Below are positions 23,583 through 35,700 of a stretch of 64,000 bases of DNA, one piece after another. The notes below the pieces were generated by a model. The model did no database searches and had not been told where the DNA came from. It worked only from the letters and a program-made list of their open reading frames with translations. How positions within the stretch are numbered: position 1 is the stretch's first letter; the number at the start of each line of letters is the position of its first letter. This DNA is from Sepiola atlantica (Eukaryota; Mollusca; Cephalopoda; Sepiida; Sepiolidae). The translations under genes were made by a program, and so were the position numbers. The stretch is taken from positions 80,589,734 to 80,653,733 of the forward strand of contig OY744532.1 of the NCBI GenBank assembly GCA_963556195.1. Reading direction: 5' to 3'.

Positions 23583-23672
23583 TTGGCGCAACGGTTAGCG
23601 AAGTAGTGTTTTTACATCGGTGGTTGACGTCGGCCCGACTGCTTTATAGTTCGATACAAACCAACCTCTAAG
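23583..23672 (+). repeat. tRNA-derived SINE head
   Basis: A box TGGCGCAACGG (about 23586-23596) and B box AGTTCGATACA (about 23656-23666) are spaced about 60 nt apart, as in tRNA-derived SINEs. It lies between the two copies of the block at 23451 and 23730. Confidence 0.6.
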
Positions 23673-23729
23673 ATTGTTTTCTACATCGAAGAGAGGGAGG
23701 GAGGTAGAGAAGGGACGATCGGGAAGACA

Positions 23730-23797
23730 CATATCAATACGATAGCGCGTGTGTTATTTTGTGTGTCACGCTTACATCAAAAGCAACGACCTTTCGA
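23730..23797 (+). repeat. Short interspersed block, right copy
   Basis: Second copy of the block at 23451, about 280 bp downstream in the same orientation. Confidence 0.6.
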
Positions 23798-24097
23798 ATC
23801 TTTGTATGCTACTCATGAATTATAGCCAACTTTAATTAAATATGAAACATTTACAAAGTAAGGTTAAGTCGTCGAAATATTATTATCAATATCGAAATAT
23901 TGTATACAAAAAAATTTTCTAAATTGTTTCATAGATTCTTCATTTTAAAATAAATCAATATACAAGTTAAATCTTATCATATTTTATTCAAACACGTATA
24001 GGTTAGGAACAAGATAATTAGTATTGAAAACATCATTTCGTGTAATTTACACGGATCCCGCTAGTATAGTAGAAATATATTTATTCCAATTCACTCC

Positions 24098-24487
24098 CTT
24101 ACTCTCTCAATCTCTCTCACTCTCTCTCGTTCTCTCTCTCGCTCGCTCTCTCTCTCTCTATATATATATATATGAATATATATATATAAATATGTATATA
24201 CATAAATATATATATATATAATTATGTATATATATATATATATGTATATCTATATATATATTAGTATAAATATGTATATATATAAATATGTATATGTATA
24301 TATATATATATAAATATGTATATCTATATATATATTAGTATAAATATGTATATATATATAAATATGTATATATATATATATAAATATGTATATATATATA
24401 AATATATATAAATATGTATATATATATATATATATATAAATATGTATATACTATATATGAATATGTATATATATATATATAAATATG
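24098..24487. repeat. (CT)n and ATATAAATATGT-rich low-complexity tract
   Basis: CT tract (24098-24158) followed by about 330 bp of TA repeats punctuated by TAAATATGTATA units, a degenerate minisatellite. Confidence 0.9.
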
Positions 24488-24517
24488 TATGAAATATTTG
24501 TTATTGTTTATTTTTTA

Positions 24518-24569
24518 TCTATGGACGTATACGTTTCGTCTCTTTTCAATCGAGACTCATCAGCATAGA
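24518..24569 (-). ncRNA. Hammerhead ribozyme, canonical
   Basis: All parts fit on the minus strand. Stem I UCUAUG (24569-24564) pairs perfectly with CAUAGA (24523-24518). CUGAUGA occupies 24563-24557. Stem II is GUCUC/GAGAC (24556-24552 with 24542-24538) with loop GAUUGAAAA. GAAA is at 24537-24534. Stem III is the palindrome ACGUAUACGU and the cleavage triplet is GUC, with scission after the C at 24524. Every invariant core base is present and all three helices close, so this is the strongest ribozyme candidate here. Confidence 0.88.
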
Positions 24570-24589
24570 AGTACAACTATTCACCACCG

Positions 24590-24668
24590 GTCACACGATT
24601 CGAAACCCTGGACTACAAGTATTTTCCAACCCCAGTCCAACGTCGCTAACCGCTAGGCCAGTTCTGAA
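24590..24668 (-). promoter_or_regulatory. tRNA-like internal Pol III promoter of the 24.5-kb unit
   Basis: On the minus strand an A box TGGCCTAGCGG (24660-24650) and a B box GGTTTCGAATC (24607-24597, one extra T) are spaced as in tRNA genes. It lies upstream of the hammerhead in the same unit, so Pol III transcription would run through the ribozyme. Confidence 0.65.
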
Positions 24669-24884
24669 CAGCTTATAAACAATGATAAGTTTAACACATT
24701 AACGGCGGAGAAGCGTACAGGCATTCTAACTTCTATAAGTGAAGGAACGATCATATAAAGCAAGTGACGCTACGCTGTGTTACTACTACATTTTACAGTG
24801 CTCTACTTTTTTTAACGAGGAGCTTCAAATATAAAATATTTGTTATTGTTTATTTTTATCTATGGACGTATACGTTTCGTCTCT

Positions 24885-24887
<3 letters not shown>

Positions 24888-24929
<42 letters not shown>
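24888..24929. repeat. (TA)n microsatellite
   Basis: TA run joining the retrozyme unit to the MITE at 24937. Confidence 0.95.
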
Positions 24930-24932
<3 letters not shown>

Positions 24933-24936
24933 TGTA

Positions 24937-25313
24937 AGGTGAGTCAATGAAAATAGTTAGACCTGTAAATGGAAACAGATCAATATCTTCAGTTGTTCAG
25001 AACAAGGAGCATTTAGTAAATAAACATATTTATTAAGTGACTTTCATTTACACACCCGTTTGAACTTTTAAAGACTTTTAAAAAAAAACTTTTAAAAACA
25101 ACTTTTTCCAAATTTTTTATATTGACTGTTCTTATCTGCCAACTTATCAATCACTACTTCCTCTTATTATAAGATTTTTATCTTTTAAAAGCCGTGCAAT
25201 TGAAAGAGAAGAAGAATAAATATTTGTATTTACTAAATTCTCCTTGTTCTGAACAACTGAAGATATTGATCGGTTTCCATTTACAGGTCTAACTATTTTT
25301 CATTGACTCACCT
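24937..25313. mobile_element. TA-flanked MITE, 377 bp
   Basis: Flanked by TA (24935-24936 and 25314-25315). TIRs of about 95 bp begin AGGTGAGTCAATGAAA and are nearly identical on the two ends (a few substitutions and one extra A). TA duplication and non-coding centre suggest a non-autonomous Tc1/mariner-class element. It lies next to a CAGTATATTGAGC block that resembles the tail of the Penelope-type terminal repeat. Confidence 0.88.
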
Positions 25314-25409
25314 TATTTTTGCTCTATCCAGTATATTGAGCTTTCCTACTCTCACGATAGGTCTAATTCTCTAAAAGTTATTTTTTAGTTATAAACCTTC
25401 ACATATTAA

Positions 25410-25442
25410 TATGTATATATATATATATAAATATGTATATAT

Positions 25443-25489
<47 letters not shown>

Positions 25490-25662
25490 TGTATATATAT
25501 ATATAAATATGTATATATATATAAATATGTATATATATATATAAATATGTATATATATATACATATGTATATATATATATATAAATATGTGTATATATAT
25601 ATATATATAAATATGTATATATATAAATATGTATATATATATATATATATATAAATATCTAT

Positions 25663-25723
<61 letters not shown>
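25410..25723. repeat. TA-rich minisatellite
   Basis: TA repeats with regular AAATATGTATA interruptions, the same style as at 24160-24487. Confidence 0.93.
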
Positions 25724-25726
<3 letters not shown>

Positions 25727-25749
25727 CTTGGCGTCTGAGTTGGATCGGG

Positions 25750-26362
25750 TTTCCCCAGATTTCAAGCATTAAATGCCTTTTTCCATAACCTCTGCAACTC
25801 ATGTTGCGTATCACAACATCCGTGTACCATTGGTTTTTCGCTAGCCAAAAAAGTGTCCTTCTTTTGGATATGAGTGACAATAAACCCCCCTAATGCCCCA
25901 TTACTATTTGCACATTTCCAGTGGAGGTCTGGTTGATAGTGTTCCTTATCGGTCATTCGGTCTTATTTGATCCTTCACAACGATAGTGTGCGCTAACATG
26001 CTAAAATAGTGCCTTCAGTAATATTATTACTCACAATAAGTTATCACACAGGTCATTGTCAGTGATTGCTCTCCCACAACTCTGTGATGTACGCTGTAGT
26101 CTGAGTGACAACAAACCTCCCTAGAGTTCTAGTACTCCCCACTTCTTTTCGATAACAGCGGCAGAAATCTTACTGTATCGGGACAACTGCTTACCATTGA
26201 TTTCTCGCTGGTGAAAAGCATTGGTCTTCTCTGGAATGTATGTGGTAATAAGTATCCCCAAGGCCTCAGCACTTTCCGAAGTCTTCTAGTGGATGTCTGG
26301 TTTGTGCTACCCCTCCTCGGTCATCTCATCCTTTTTCACCTTTTACAATAACTTCGTGTCGC
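25750..26362 (-). repeat. Diverged direct duplication, possibly old coding sequence
   Basis: Two stretches about 367 bp apart (25826-25990 and 26193-26350) align: TACCATTG.TTT..CGCT, then a TGG(A)...GTCTGGTT block, then TCGGTCAT. On the minus strand both copies read similar peptides: the first QPDLHWK...GALGGFIVTHIQKKD, the second KPDIH, a stop, then ALGILITTYIPEK. Conservation at amino-acid level between the copies hints at a decayed repeated protein domain or exon pair. The protein is not recognised. Confidence 0.4.
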
Positions 26363-26517
26363 GCTTTCAATGAATTTGCGGCGTGAGAGAGCGTGTTCGC
26401 ACATACTGCTTTCATTACTATCAAACTTCAACCTCAGGCTCGGTCTTTATACCCAAAGCAGCCACCTAGCAAAAGTCGCATTAAAACAATACAATATATT
26501 ACACAACTGCAACCTAG

Positions 26518-26564
<47 letters not shown>

Positions 26565-26760
26565 AAAAATAGCAAGCTCTCATTGCTAATCAAATCATTT
26601 TAATACATCTCTTTCAAATTTAACCCGTATTTTCTATTTTTTGAAATTCATACATATTTTTGTTTTTCTCCTCCTCTTTAACCTTTTTTCCGTTTGTTCA
26701 TTTCTCACACGTTTTGTCTATCACGGGATTTCATGTTCATGAATTACCATGTACCCTACC

Positions 26761-26826
<66 letters not shown>

Positions 26827-27335
26827 TGTCGGTACAAGATTGCCATTGCTTTTTAAAACCTAATTTGTGACAAATTAGCAGACCAATCTCTGATTCATTC
26901 AGATTAATCTTTGGGTTCTAGCATTCAGTGGTTCAATTTCATGCCCACTCCCATTTTTTGTTTATCCTGGCCAGCTCCTCTGTCTTCTTCCCTCTTATCG
27001 CCTTTTACTCCTTCCCCTACCGCTTTCCCCATACTTGCTCATTATGTGTGAAAGTGAAAAAGAAAATAAATAAACATATAAAAAGAAGAATAAGAAACAC
27101 AGAAGAATGTGTCACCCACTTGTCATATTTTAACGTCACTTAATGTCTTCTCATATGGTCCAATCGGATCATCCTTTCCTATACCCGTGTGTGCCTTCAA
27201 AATAAAATCATTTCCAAATTTTTGCTTTTTCTGAAGACGTTCGTCAACATTAACGAAACTTGTCAAATCTCTTGTTTTTGTTTTCTTCTGCTCTTTAATC
27301 TGTTTTCCGTTCGTAATTTTTCACACATTATTTTC

Positions 27336-27410
<75 letters not shown>

Positions 27411-27840
27411 AATACCCGTGAGAAAGTCGTTATTGTCATGATACAGAATGACTATAATTTTCTTAGAATAAACCAGTATGATATTATATTTTATGTCTTT
27501 CGGTAAACTTTTTTGTTCTGTTTTCGTCTGCTCTTTCTGTACCATAGGAAAGAAAGGTCAGTCAGAAAGGTTATACCGCATGGACACTATTGTATAAAGA
27601 CTCTGATATATCTAATTTATATATGTGTATATGTAAAGTTAATAGTTCTTGTTATATCAGTTCGAGTTACAGAGTTACCAGTTACTTTGGCATTACTCTG
27701 CCGGAATTTCTAGCGCCATGTTCCCCCGTCCTTGTCTGCAGTTACGCCATCTAAGCCAGGAGGAAACATACGTGCGTTTTTATTCATATTTGTAATGTGA
27801 AAAATGATATGTCGTTCACTTTTCATATTTTGTTGAGTTG

Positions 27841-27914
<74 letters not shown>

Positions 27915-28750
27915 CTCTTTTATATCTTTTTACATTTATCATATTGTTTGATATATTCCGTAGTAAAAATATACATTTTTTCTCTCTCAGACAGGCAAAG
28001 ACGTGAAATATGAAATAAAAATAAAGTAAAAGATATATTTACTTTAATTTTACCTAAGACAAAACATATTGCAAGTGAGACGTAAGTGGTGTCTGTAGTT
28101 AGGGAGTTGTGTAGCAAGATGTCTGTTTCGATTATATTTAAATGTAATTATGTTTGTACAGTGACAAAACCAGAGAACAGGGGGGATTACAAAAGCAAAC
28201 AATCTAAAACAAAACAGTTATTAGAAAAGAAATCTACGGTAATTTTTGGACTCAAGAATGAAGGTGTGGGATTTTGCTGCTTGTCACGTTGGTTCGGGCT
28301 ATTTATGCTGAGAGGGTGTTATCAGAATTTCATCGACATCATACGTTTTACTATAGACAACATTATTGTGTATGACATAAGAACATACCACAATACAAAT
28401 GTATATTACAGAATATAAATATATTAGAAGCTCTTTATAAACAAAATGCTAATTAAGAATATTCAAATTTATTGCTGGTCACCTTAAATATTGTATTTCA
28501 AATCTTATATGTATCACAGACTTAAATAAGCAAACGTCGTTTTGATATTACTATAGTTAGGATAGGTGAGAAACCTTCTGATTTATTCATTTAGATATCT
28601 ATGTTGGATTGCAACTTTGTTCTATTGAGATTGTCATTCATTTCTGCCTGTCTTGAGAACGTGTTACTGTACCGCCGCTTCTCCAATTTGCTCGTTGTGT
28701 CGTATTATGCTAGGACCCGTTTTTCGTTTAGCTTCGTAAAGTTAGTTTAG
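26363..28750. other. AT-rich DNA with four (TA)n tracts, no gene seen
   Basis: TA runs lie at 26520-26561, 26764-26822, 27342-27405 and 27842-27911. ORFs across them are artefacts. Nothing else recognised. Confidence 0.6.
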
Positions 28751-28781
28751 CACACATTTTTTACCGTAAAAAAATGTGTGC
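28750..28781. other. Small perfect hairpin
   Basis: GCACACATTTTTT and AAAAAAATGTGTGC pair around ACCGT, just before the 126-bp tandem repeat. Role unknown. Confidence 0.6.
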
Positions 28782-29345
28782 TTCAAGTTTTTTATACCTT
28801 CTTATATTAATTCATAATGTTGAAGTTAGGTGTTTCGTTTTACGGCATACCAACCATTTTCGGGTGATTTACTGCCGAACCCCTTCAATTTGGTAAAAAG
28901 TTTTTAGGCTTCAAGTTCTTCATATCTTCAGATATTTATTCAGAGTGTTTGATTTAGTTGTTTCGTTTTACGGTATATTAACACTTTGCGTGGTATTTAA
29001 TGTCTAATCGCTTCATTTTGGTAAACGTTTTCATACTTCAAGTTCATATATCTTCAAATATGTATTCATAGTTTTTGGTTTGACTGTTCGGTTTTACGAC
29101 ATATACATCCTTTTCCGGTTATTTAATGCCGAATCCTGTAATTTTGGTAAAAGTTTGTTTGCTTCCAGTTCTATATAACTTTAAATATTTAGTCATGGTG
29201 TTTAATACAGTGGTTCTGTTTTACGGCATATCTATCTCCTTCGGGTTATTTAAGGCCAAATCCATTCGTTTTAGTAAAAGTGTTCATGCTTCAAGTTCTT
29301 TATATCTTAAACTATTTAATCATGGTTTTAGTGTAGTTGCTTTGG
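28782..29345. repeat. Satellite-like tandem repeat, about 126-bp unit, about 4.5 copies
   Basis: The anchor GTTTTACGGCATA (with variants) recurs at about 28836, 28964, 29090 and 29218, spacing 126-128 bp. Each unit also has ATTTAATGCC, GGTAAAAGT and CTTCAAGTTC blocks. Copies are roughly 75-85% alike by eye. The 89-codon ORF at 29126 is part of the repeat. Confidence 0.85.
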
Positions 29346-30451
29346 TATTGGTTCTGCAAAACATGATTGAGTTAAGCGAAGAGAAAAGAAAATAAAAACA
29401 ATGACATAACTGTCTGGTGTATTTTACGTCAAAAAACCGATGTGTTCCGACAGACTGATCTGGTAGCACCAGTTTGTTATGTTGAAGTAGGAAGAATTGA
29501 GAAAACATAATGTTTGGAAATTTACCTTTATTGAGAGAAAGAGGTGAAGTAATCACACATATAATTTAGAGTGTATAATGTAGACAGGAGATAGACATTT
29601 TAACACATGTACCGATTAGATAGATAGACAGATACACGTTAAGATGTGTACGGCTATCAACAGTTAAAGGCATTTTTCAGCAACTGTTTGCGTCAACATC
29701 AAAACCCAGCTTTTTAAAAATCTTACCGTTCTTCCTCGCTTTTTTTCAGCGTTACTTCCCATTCGTTTGTTACATCCGCATGCCGCTTGACGATTAAATC
29801 AGACGGGGAAGACGAAATCTCCTTCCGGGGGCAAACTATTCTCAATGCACTCTTTCAACTGTATTTATATATTATGGCAAACCCACACACCTATTGTCCA
29901 ACTTACATTCTTCATAAAATTGATATTATATGTCTGCGGAAAAAAGTCTAACAAATCCTACATAAGTTTTCATAAACAAATAAACATAAACACACATTTA
30001 TGATAAGTGATTGGTTTTAAACTGTTTAATTCTAAAATACGTGATATAATTTTTTTTATTTTCATTATTAATTATCTCATTACTTTTTAAAATATTCCAT
30101 TATTACAAATAAGTTCGTGTTTATGTCTATGACTTAATGACACGCCTGAAAAGATGCCATAGATTATTCCTTGCATAACTTCGTACTGCATATTATTTTA
30201 AATGTCGTCAGTTAAAAACATATTCACAGCTTTTTCTCTCGTCTAATCTTTACTTCAAAATTCAAAATATTCAAAACAATTAAAAAGGCGAATAATTAGA
30301 ATCTTTATTCACAGGACGAAGAGTTTGTTTATCATTTAAATAACGGTTCTAATTCATTATTTATTAAAATATAGTTTTATTTTTATTTATTTACTATTTA
30401 TATTTGCATCTATTTAATAATAATGGGTTTATTTTTATTTTACCAGATCCT

Positions 30452-30457
<6 letters not shown>
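29346..30457. other. AT-rich DNA, no gene seen
   Basis: Nothing recognised. Confidence 0.5.
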
Positions 30458-30531
<74 letters not shown>

Positions 30532-30622
30532 CGCGAGAGAGACAGAGAGAGAGAAAGACAGAGAGAGAGAGACAGAGAGAGAGAGGGAGAGATAAGGATA
30601 GAGAGAGGAGAGCGAGAGAGAA
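30458..30622. repeat. (TA)n and (GA)n composite microsatellite
   Basis: About 70 bp TA followed by about 90 bp of impure GA. Confidence 0.95.
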
Positions 30623-30689
30623 TTAAATAATGTAAATATACAATATCTATTAGAACATCAAAAGTTTAAGGCAAGGAGCTTCATACCAT

Positions 30690-30745
30690 AAATCCATGGG
30701 TTTTCAAATATAAACTCTTTTCATCAGAGGATAGTGATAAACATA
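30690..30745 (-). ncRNA. Hammerhead-like relic, weak
   Basis: On the minus strand CUGAUGA is followed by an AAA...UUU-type weak stem II, GAAAA, and a near-palindromic AACCCAUGGAUU as stem III. Stem I pairs poorly. Recorded because it fits the pattern of the other loci, but it could be chance. Confidence 0.22.
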
Positions 30746-32416
30746 CAATGTTATTTTAAATATTAACTTTTATTTCTTTTATATGAAATAAAAAAAACAA
30801 GAGATGAAGAGTATTTTGTTTGGATGTGAGCGTAGAGTTATTGTGGACGCCGACAAATATCCCGTCAAAAATAAAACAGCTGTTATATTAGAAATGAATG
30901 TTTGAAAACGAATAATACTCAAATTGTTTAGAAATCCAAATGTTTTTGTTAAGAAGCTGATTTTTCGACTGCATTTGGTAAAGTCCAGTTTATCTTGTCT
31001 GTGCAGTAGTCCGGTATTGAAATCATCCGTTTCACAGAGTTCAGAATGAAGTTTGTCAGTAAGAGTTCGATGTATATCAAAGTGTGCATTACAAAAACCT
31101 CCAACTCACTGTTTCGATAGGGTGCAAATATGGATTTAGAGCCGATCATTTTCAAGCCGGTGTGGATTGAAAGTATTGCTTGCAAAGCTCTATTTAATAT
31201 ATTGAGCTTTATATTATCATGATAGATTATTATCAAACGATAATTCAGTTATCTTTAATTTAATTCAACATTTATATATATATATATATATATATTTCAT
31301 TTATTCATTATATATATATATTATATATATTTGATTTATTATAATAATTATTGTTTTCACAATTCTTAAGATTGCGATATATTTTATATACAAAACGATC
31401 AAATAATTTGACTCATATGTGCTTATATAGATAACAGTGTTAGTTATAGATATTTTACACTATTTTCTGATATCAGCATTAAGTGTGATTTTTACTTATT
31501 TATAGAATTAAAAATAATGCTTTTCTTTTCCTGATTTTCTACATAAGCCTTAACATTTAGTGTTATGGTAACTTTACTCTAAATGTGTTATTGCAAATAT
31601 GAAATATACTTTATTCTGTGAATTATATTAATTATTAATAATGTTTTACCTTTTCGCATTAATAATATATACATGATTATCACGAATATAGTAAACTATT
31701 TTCGCGAAATACAAAAAGACCTTAATTTCGTTTAAACATTTTCTGTCACTATTAATTCATTAATAATCCGCTACCGTCGAGAATTACCTCCGACTGTCGA
31801 AGTGGTACAGTGTATTTTCTGTCTGCCAAGAGAGTGTGTCGACGGATCTAAACAAATATTTTGCCCCCGTCTAGAGTGCCTCTTTATGAGACCTAGTCTT
31901 TACTCACATTAGACATCACCCTTTCTCTAGCGTTTTCCTCGTCAGAAGCACTAACATACAATCATAAACCTAACATGGATATTAACACATTAGCAGTGTA
32001 TAATCATTGAGACATAACGCTGATAAATTGCTACATTTTCAAAAATATCTATGCGACGGTTATTCTTGGTATGAGACACATAAAATTAAATTGGAGTAAA
32101 TTTGATTTTCCTTAATTGCCAATGTCATTTTCACGTGATGCGCCTTGCATTTTAATGTGTGTTTATTATTTCCAGAAGTTAATTAATATATGTATGTATG
32201 CTAAACCTACGAGAATAAACATTATTGATGTTGTGAAATGTGTTTATAATTCACTCAATATTAAATTCGACAACTTTCGAAATTTAAAATGTACACAAGA
32301 TGCGAAAAAACCGTCGGTAAATAATGGTTGTAATATAAAATAGTCAAATTTTCCCAAGATAACATACATATACAAACATCGTGTAAACCATCTTCTTGAA
32401 CCTGTCATATCTTTAC
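30746..32416. other. AT-rich DNA, no gene seen
   Basis: Short TA runs at 31272-31296 and 31311-31330. Otherwise nothing recognised. Confidence 0.5.
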
Positions 32417-32760
32417 AAGGTCACCTTCGCCCATGCATGGCGTATTGTTGTCACATACAGGATGGTGCACCATCCACTAGGCTCTTCCTCTGAGACAAGT
32501 AAAAAAAAGTATTTAATCTTATGTCCAACACTGTCTTCAAAGCTCCAGCCCGTGCCCCGTCGGTGCGATGTGGCATCTCTGTGTTTTTCCCAAGTAATTC
32601 ATTGTAATGTGCGTTTATTAACTACCTGAGTTGGTGTCTTCTTAACACAACTGCTCGAGACTAACCCAACTGTCAGCTAAATACCACCCCTTCACTGTCG
32701 AGGCCCCCAGATGCAAAACGGATTTCTACTAACATAGCTTCCTTTTATGTACTGCTAGCA
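32417..32760 (+). pseudogene. Non-LTR retrotransposon reverse transcriptase C-terminus (relic)
   Basis: Plus-strand reading gives CPTLSSKLQPVPRRCDVASL from 32522, the same block as in the minus-strand relic at 3.4 kb (PTLSS...P...RDVASL). Further down, in another frame, comes HPFTVEAPRCKTDFY, a stop, then HSFLL (32675-32760), which corresponds to the conserved segment before the terminal Asn-Ser-Leu-Pro motif of CR1/Jockey-like elements. At least one frameshift and two stops are present. The region before 32522 (VTFAHAWRIVV...) fits the preceding stretch weakly. The 3' end and tail are missing or unrecognisable, so this is an internal remnant of the same family. Confidence 0.68.
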
Positions 32761-35700
32761 TTATTTATTCCCCCCTTCTCCCTGTTTCCTTAACTGCATT
32801 AACACGCATGAGTTTACATGTAAAGTACACACATATATTGCTGCAAAAATACCCACCTACGAGTATTGCTCCAACTTTACATATCAGTAGTAACATGCCT
32901 TGTTTAAAGTGAACTAAAGTTAAAACAAAATGATAAGAACATATAGTCTCTTGATTATCTGTTAGACAAGACCCAACATAAAGAGGGTTTTCTCAATTGA
33001 TTCTATTTATCGTAAGTCGCTGATGGGGTCTATCTAAAACCCGGCCGTTAAATCTGACCGGTTGACATTTCCTTGCTCACAATGTTAATTGTTCATTATA
33101 CTCGAGCATTTTACTTCGCGTTCATAAGAAGGAGCCAATAAAAGTGTTATACTATGTTTCACACCTGTAGTGGACTCAGATTTTAAAACATAAATTCGCC
33201 ATCAACCTATAGTTTTCTTTATTTACCAACTTCCTATGGATATGTATTAGTTAGTTTAGTTTTAAATAGCTTCAAAAGTTGTTGATTAAATGTTAGTAAG
33301 TACAATTTTTTTTATGTATATCTTAATTTTACGTTTAAAATGTTTTTAAAGAATACTTTTAATTAATTCCGATAATAAAACTAATACAGGAGAGCATAAT
33401 TTCGATGGAGTTTTATACAGATAACTGAAAAAAGAACGTATCATATTTTATACGTTAAATTAGCGTCACGGGGAAAGTAAATTATGTCAAAGAATTTCAG
33501 GTCTCAAGCTTGAACTAAATAAATATTTACTGCTTATGCGTGTACGGTGCAAAGGCTGCCCCGCGGTGTTGATGTAAAACAGTATATTTGTTATGCCGGA
33601 ATTAAGTGTTTTTTTAATCAAGCGCTGAAAAATATTTGTGGGGGGGGGCTTCATTTTTCTTCTGATGGTTTGAATTATTGGAACTACTATACGTTGCTAT
33701 TTCCACAACGTTTCTGTCGATTAAATCATCCGAATTTGTTTCAGGTGCCCCGTTTGGAAAGTCATCAACTTTATGAGTGAACTTATTTGATCTGAAAAAT
33801 TATGAATAGAAAAATCAAGGTGAGAAATACAAATTAGCAATTGCCATTTATCAGAACCCGGATTCTATGTTTAGGCTTTTGTAAAACAATACGTCTTAAC
33901 TTTTACAAACGACTAACAAAAGGCAAAAATAAAATGTATTACTGTGTAAACGAATGCGAGACGCGATGAGTTGCCTATCACTGTATTTTGAACGGATATG
34001 TAAACAAAAGGTGTATACATGGTATTCAGTTATGAGATTAGTGTATTAAGTCAGTCAGGTTTTCTCTTAGTAGTTAAAGGATATGTGCAAACCAAAGCTA
34101 TAAAGTATGATTTCTAAAGTAATAGAAACACGAAATAGGATTATAGAAGTTAATTGAATCTAAAATAGCGGCTATTATGCATAGTCGCGTTTTACTTCGT
34201 GATAAGGTCGGTAATTATAATCCGACGATCAGTTATTCTTGAATGATTGGGAGCAGCCTGTATTCAAATTGAAACTCTACTGCAGTATATAGATAATAGT
34301 GTGAATGAAAATATTATACACTACCAGCAATTTTGCAATATGGTCAGCTTATTATGAAATGTTCCGGTTACATCGGGTCTACGGGTTCATAGTCTATTGT
34401 AAGATTGTATTACCTTCGACCTTTTGTGTGCATGGCTATGTTATGAAAAGCTGCTGAGCCAGACATATGCATACACTTTTTGAAGCAAACAACACTATTT
34501 TTTGCTGAAAAAAAGACATAAAGAATCAGGTTAAGAGGAACGGATTAGCATTTAAATGTTTTTATCTGAAAGTTATAATAGTAAATGAAATAAAAGAACA
34601 TCACTTTAATTTATTTTCAAGACTAATACATAAAGTTTAAATACAAACCGAATATGATCTTATAATGAACACATAAATTGTTAATCAGAACTTAGAAACC
34701 TGTTGCTGTCAACTTTATATTCTCAATAATTATATCAGGACGAAGTTACTTACTTCATCAGATCGCCAGATAGGTCAGTTAGCATCTTGAATTTTAATAA
34801 AATATTAGTAACAATATTCAAAAAAAATATTGATTCAAAAAATGAATGAGCTAATATCATCAGTGCAATGCAGATATTATGTGATGTTTGTGACTACCTT
34901 CTTAGATGTATTCCCCAATTACTCAAATATAAGTCCTAGTAGTAGTGAGAAATATTATGAGACGACGAGATTGTCCGAATATGTCGACACCGCGAAACAT
35001 GAAATATACACTATACACGATTAAAATTTAACTAAGTGAATGTGTTATTAATTATAAAGGCATAGTCGTATTCTCACAGTCTGATACCTAATATGAAAAT
35101 TCAGAACGCAGAAGAGAGGATGAGTTCCAAATGGTTCAGCTATTACTACATAAAACAAAGATCTGAAGAGAAGCTGAGTTATGGCTTAACCAACAGCTAC
35201 GGTTGTATTTTTGCTTTAGCGGTACCATTTTAAACTGAACGATAAGTGTACACCATATTAAAGAAATAACATAATATCCATTGCTTCTCAGATGCGCTGA
35301 CCTCCCCTAAATTGATTTATCATCGCTGAAATCTGAAAACCCCTATCTATCTAATTTCCTCTCTGATTAGATGTCTCAACAGGTTTCATATCTGCGAGAA
35401 CCATCCCATCACTCCATCTCTTCGCACTACTGAATATATTTCATTTTATAACCTTTAATATCATCTTAAGTCGATAACATTATAGATTTTCTTTGAATCT
35501 ACCTTTTTGTCCGATATGCATTCCCGCGTTGAATTTATATGGTATTTGATCTTTCATATATTAATATAGGTCTTTAAATTATTAAGAAAACCACATGCAG
35601 TAAGTTTAACATAACTTACTTCTAAAATATCAGTATATACACTGCTTCATCGAAATGACATTACGTTTTGAAGAAGAGAAGAATATTAAAATAGTAAACA

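Larger units (their letters stand above)
24488..24887 (-). mobile_element. Retrozyme-like element, one unit plus partial unit
   Basis: On the minus strand, two copies of the ribozyme 3' part (ending at 24518 and 24859) bound a 341-bp unit measured from predicted cleavage site to cleavage site (24864 down to 24524). Only the downstream ribozyme is complete; the upstream one is truncated by a (TA)n tract at 24888. Inside the unit is a tRNA-like segment with A and B boxes, followed about 28 nt later by the ribozyme. Non-coding. Size, head-to-tail arrangement and ribozyme match animal retrozymes. Sequence differs from the 14.6-15.4 kb array except for the ribozyme core, stem III and the AGATAAAA that follows cleavage. 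Confidence 0.8.

Noticed and set aside
31920..31960. CUGACGAGG on the minus strand with GAAA about 14 nt later
   Set aside because: No helix closes between the two boxes.
34725..34760. CUGAUGA on the minus strand followed by an AGU/ACU helix
   Set aside because: GAAA is missing; the following bases UCGUCC do not complete the core.
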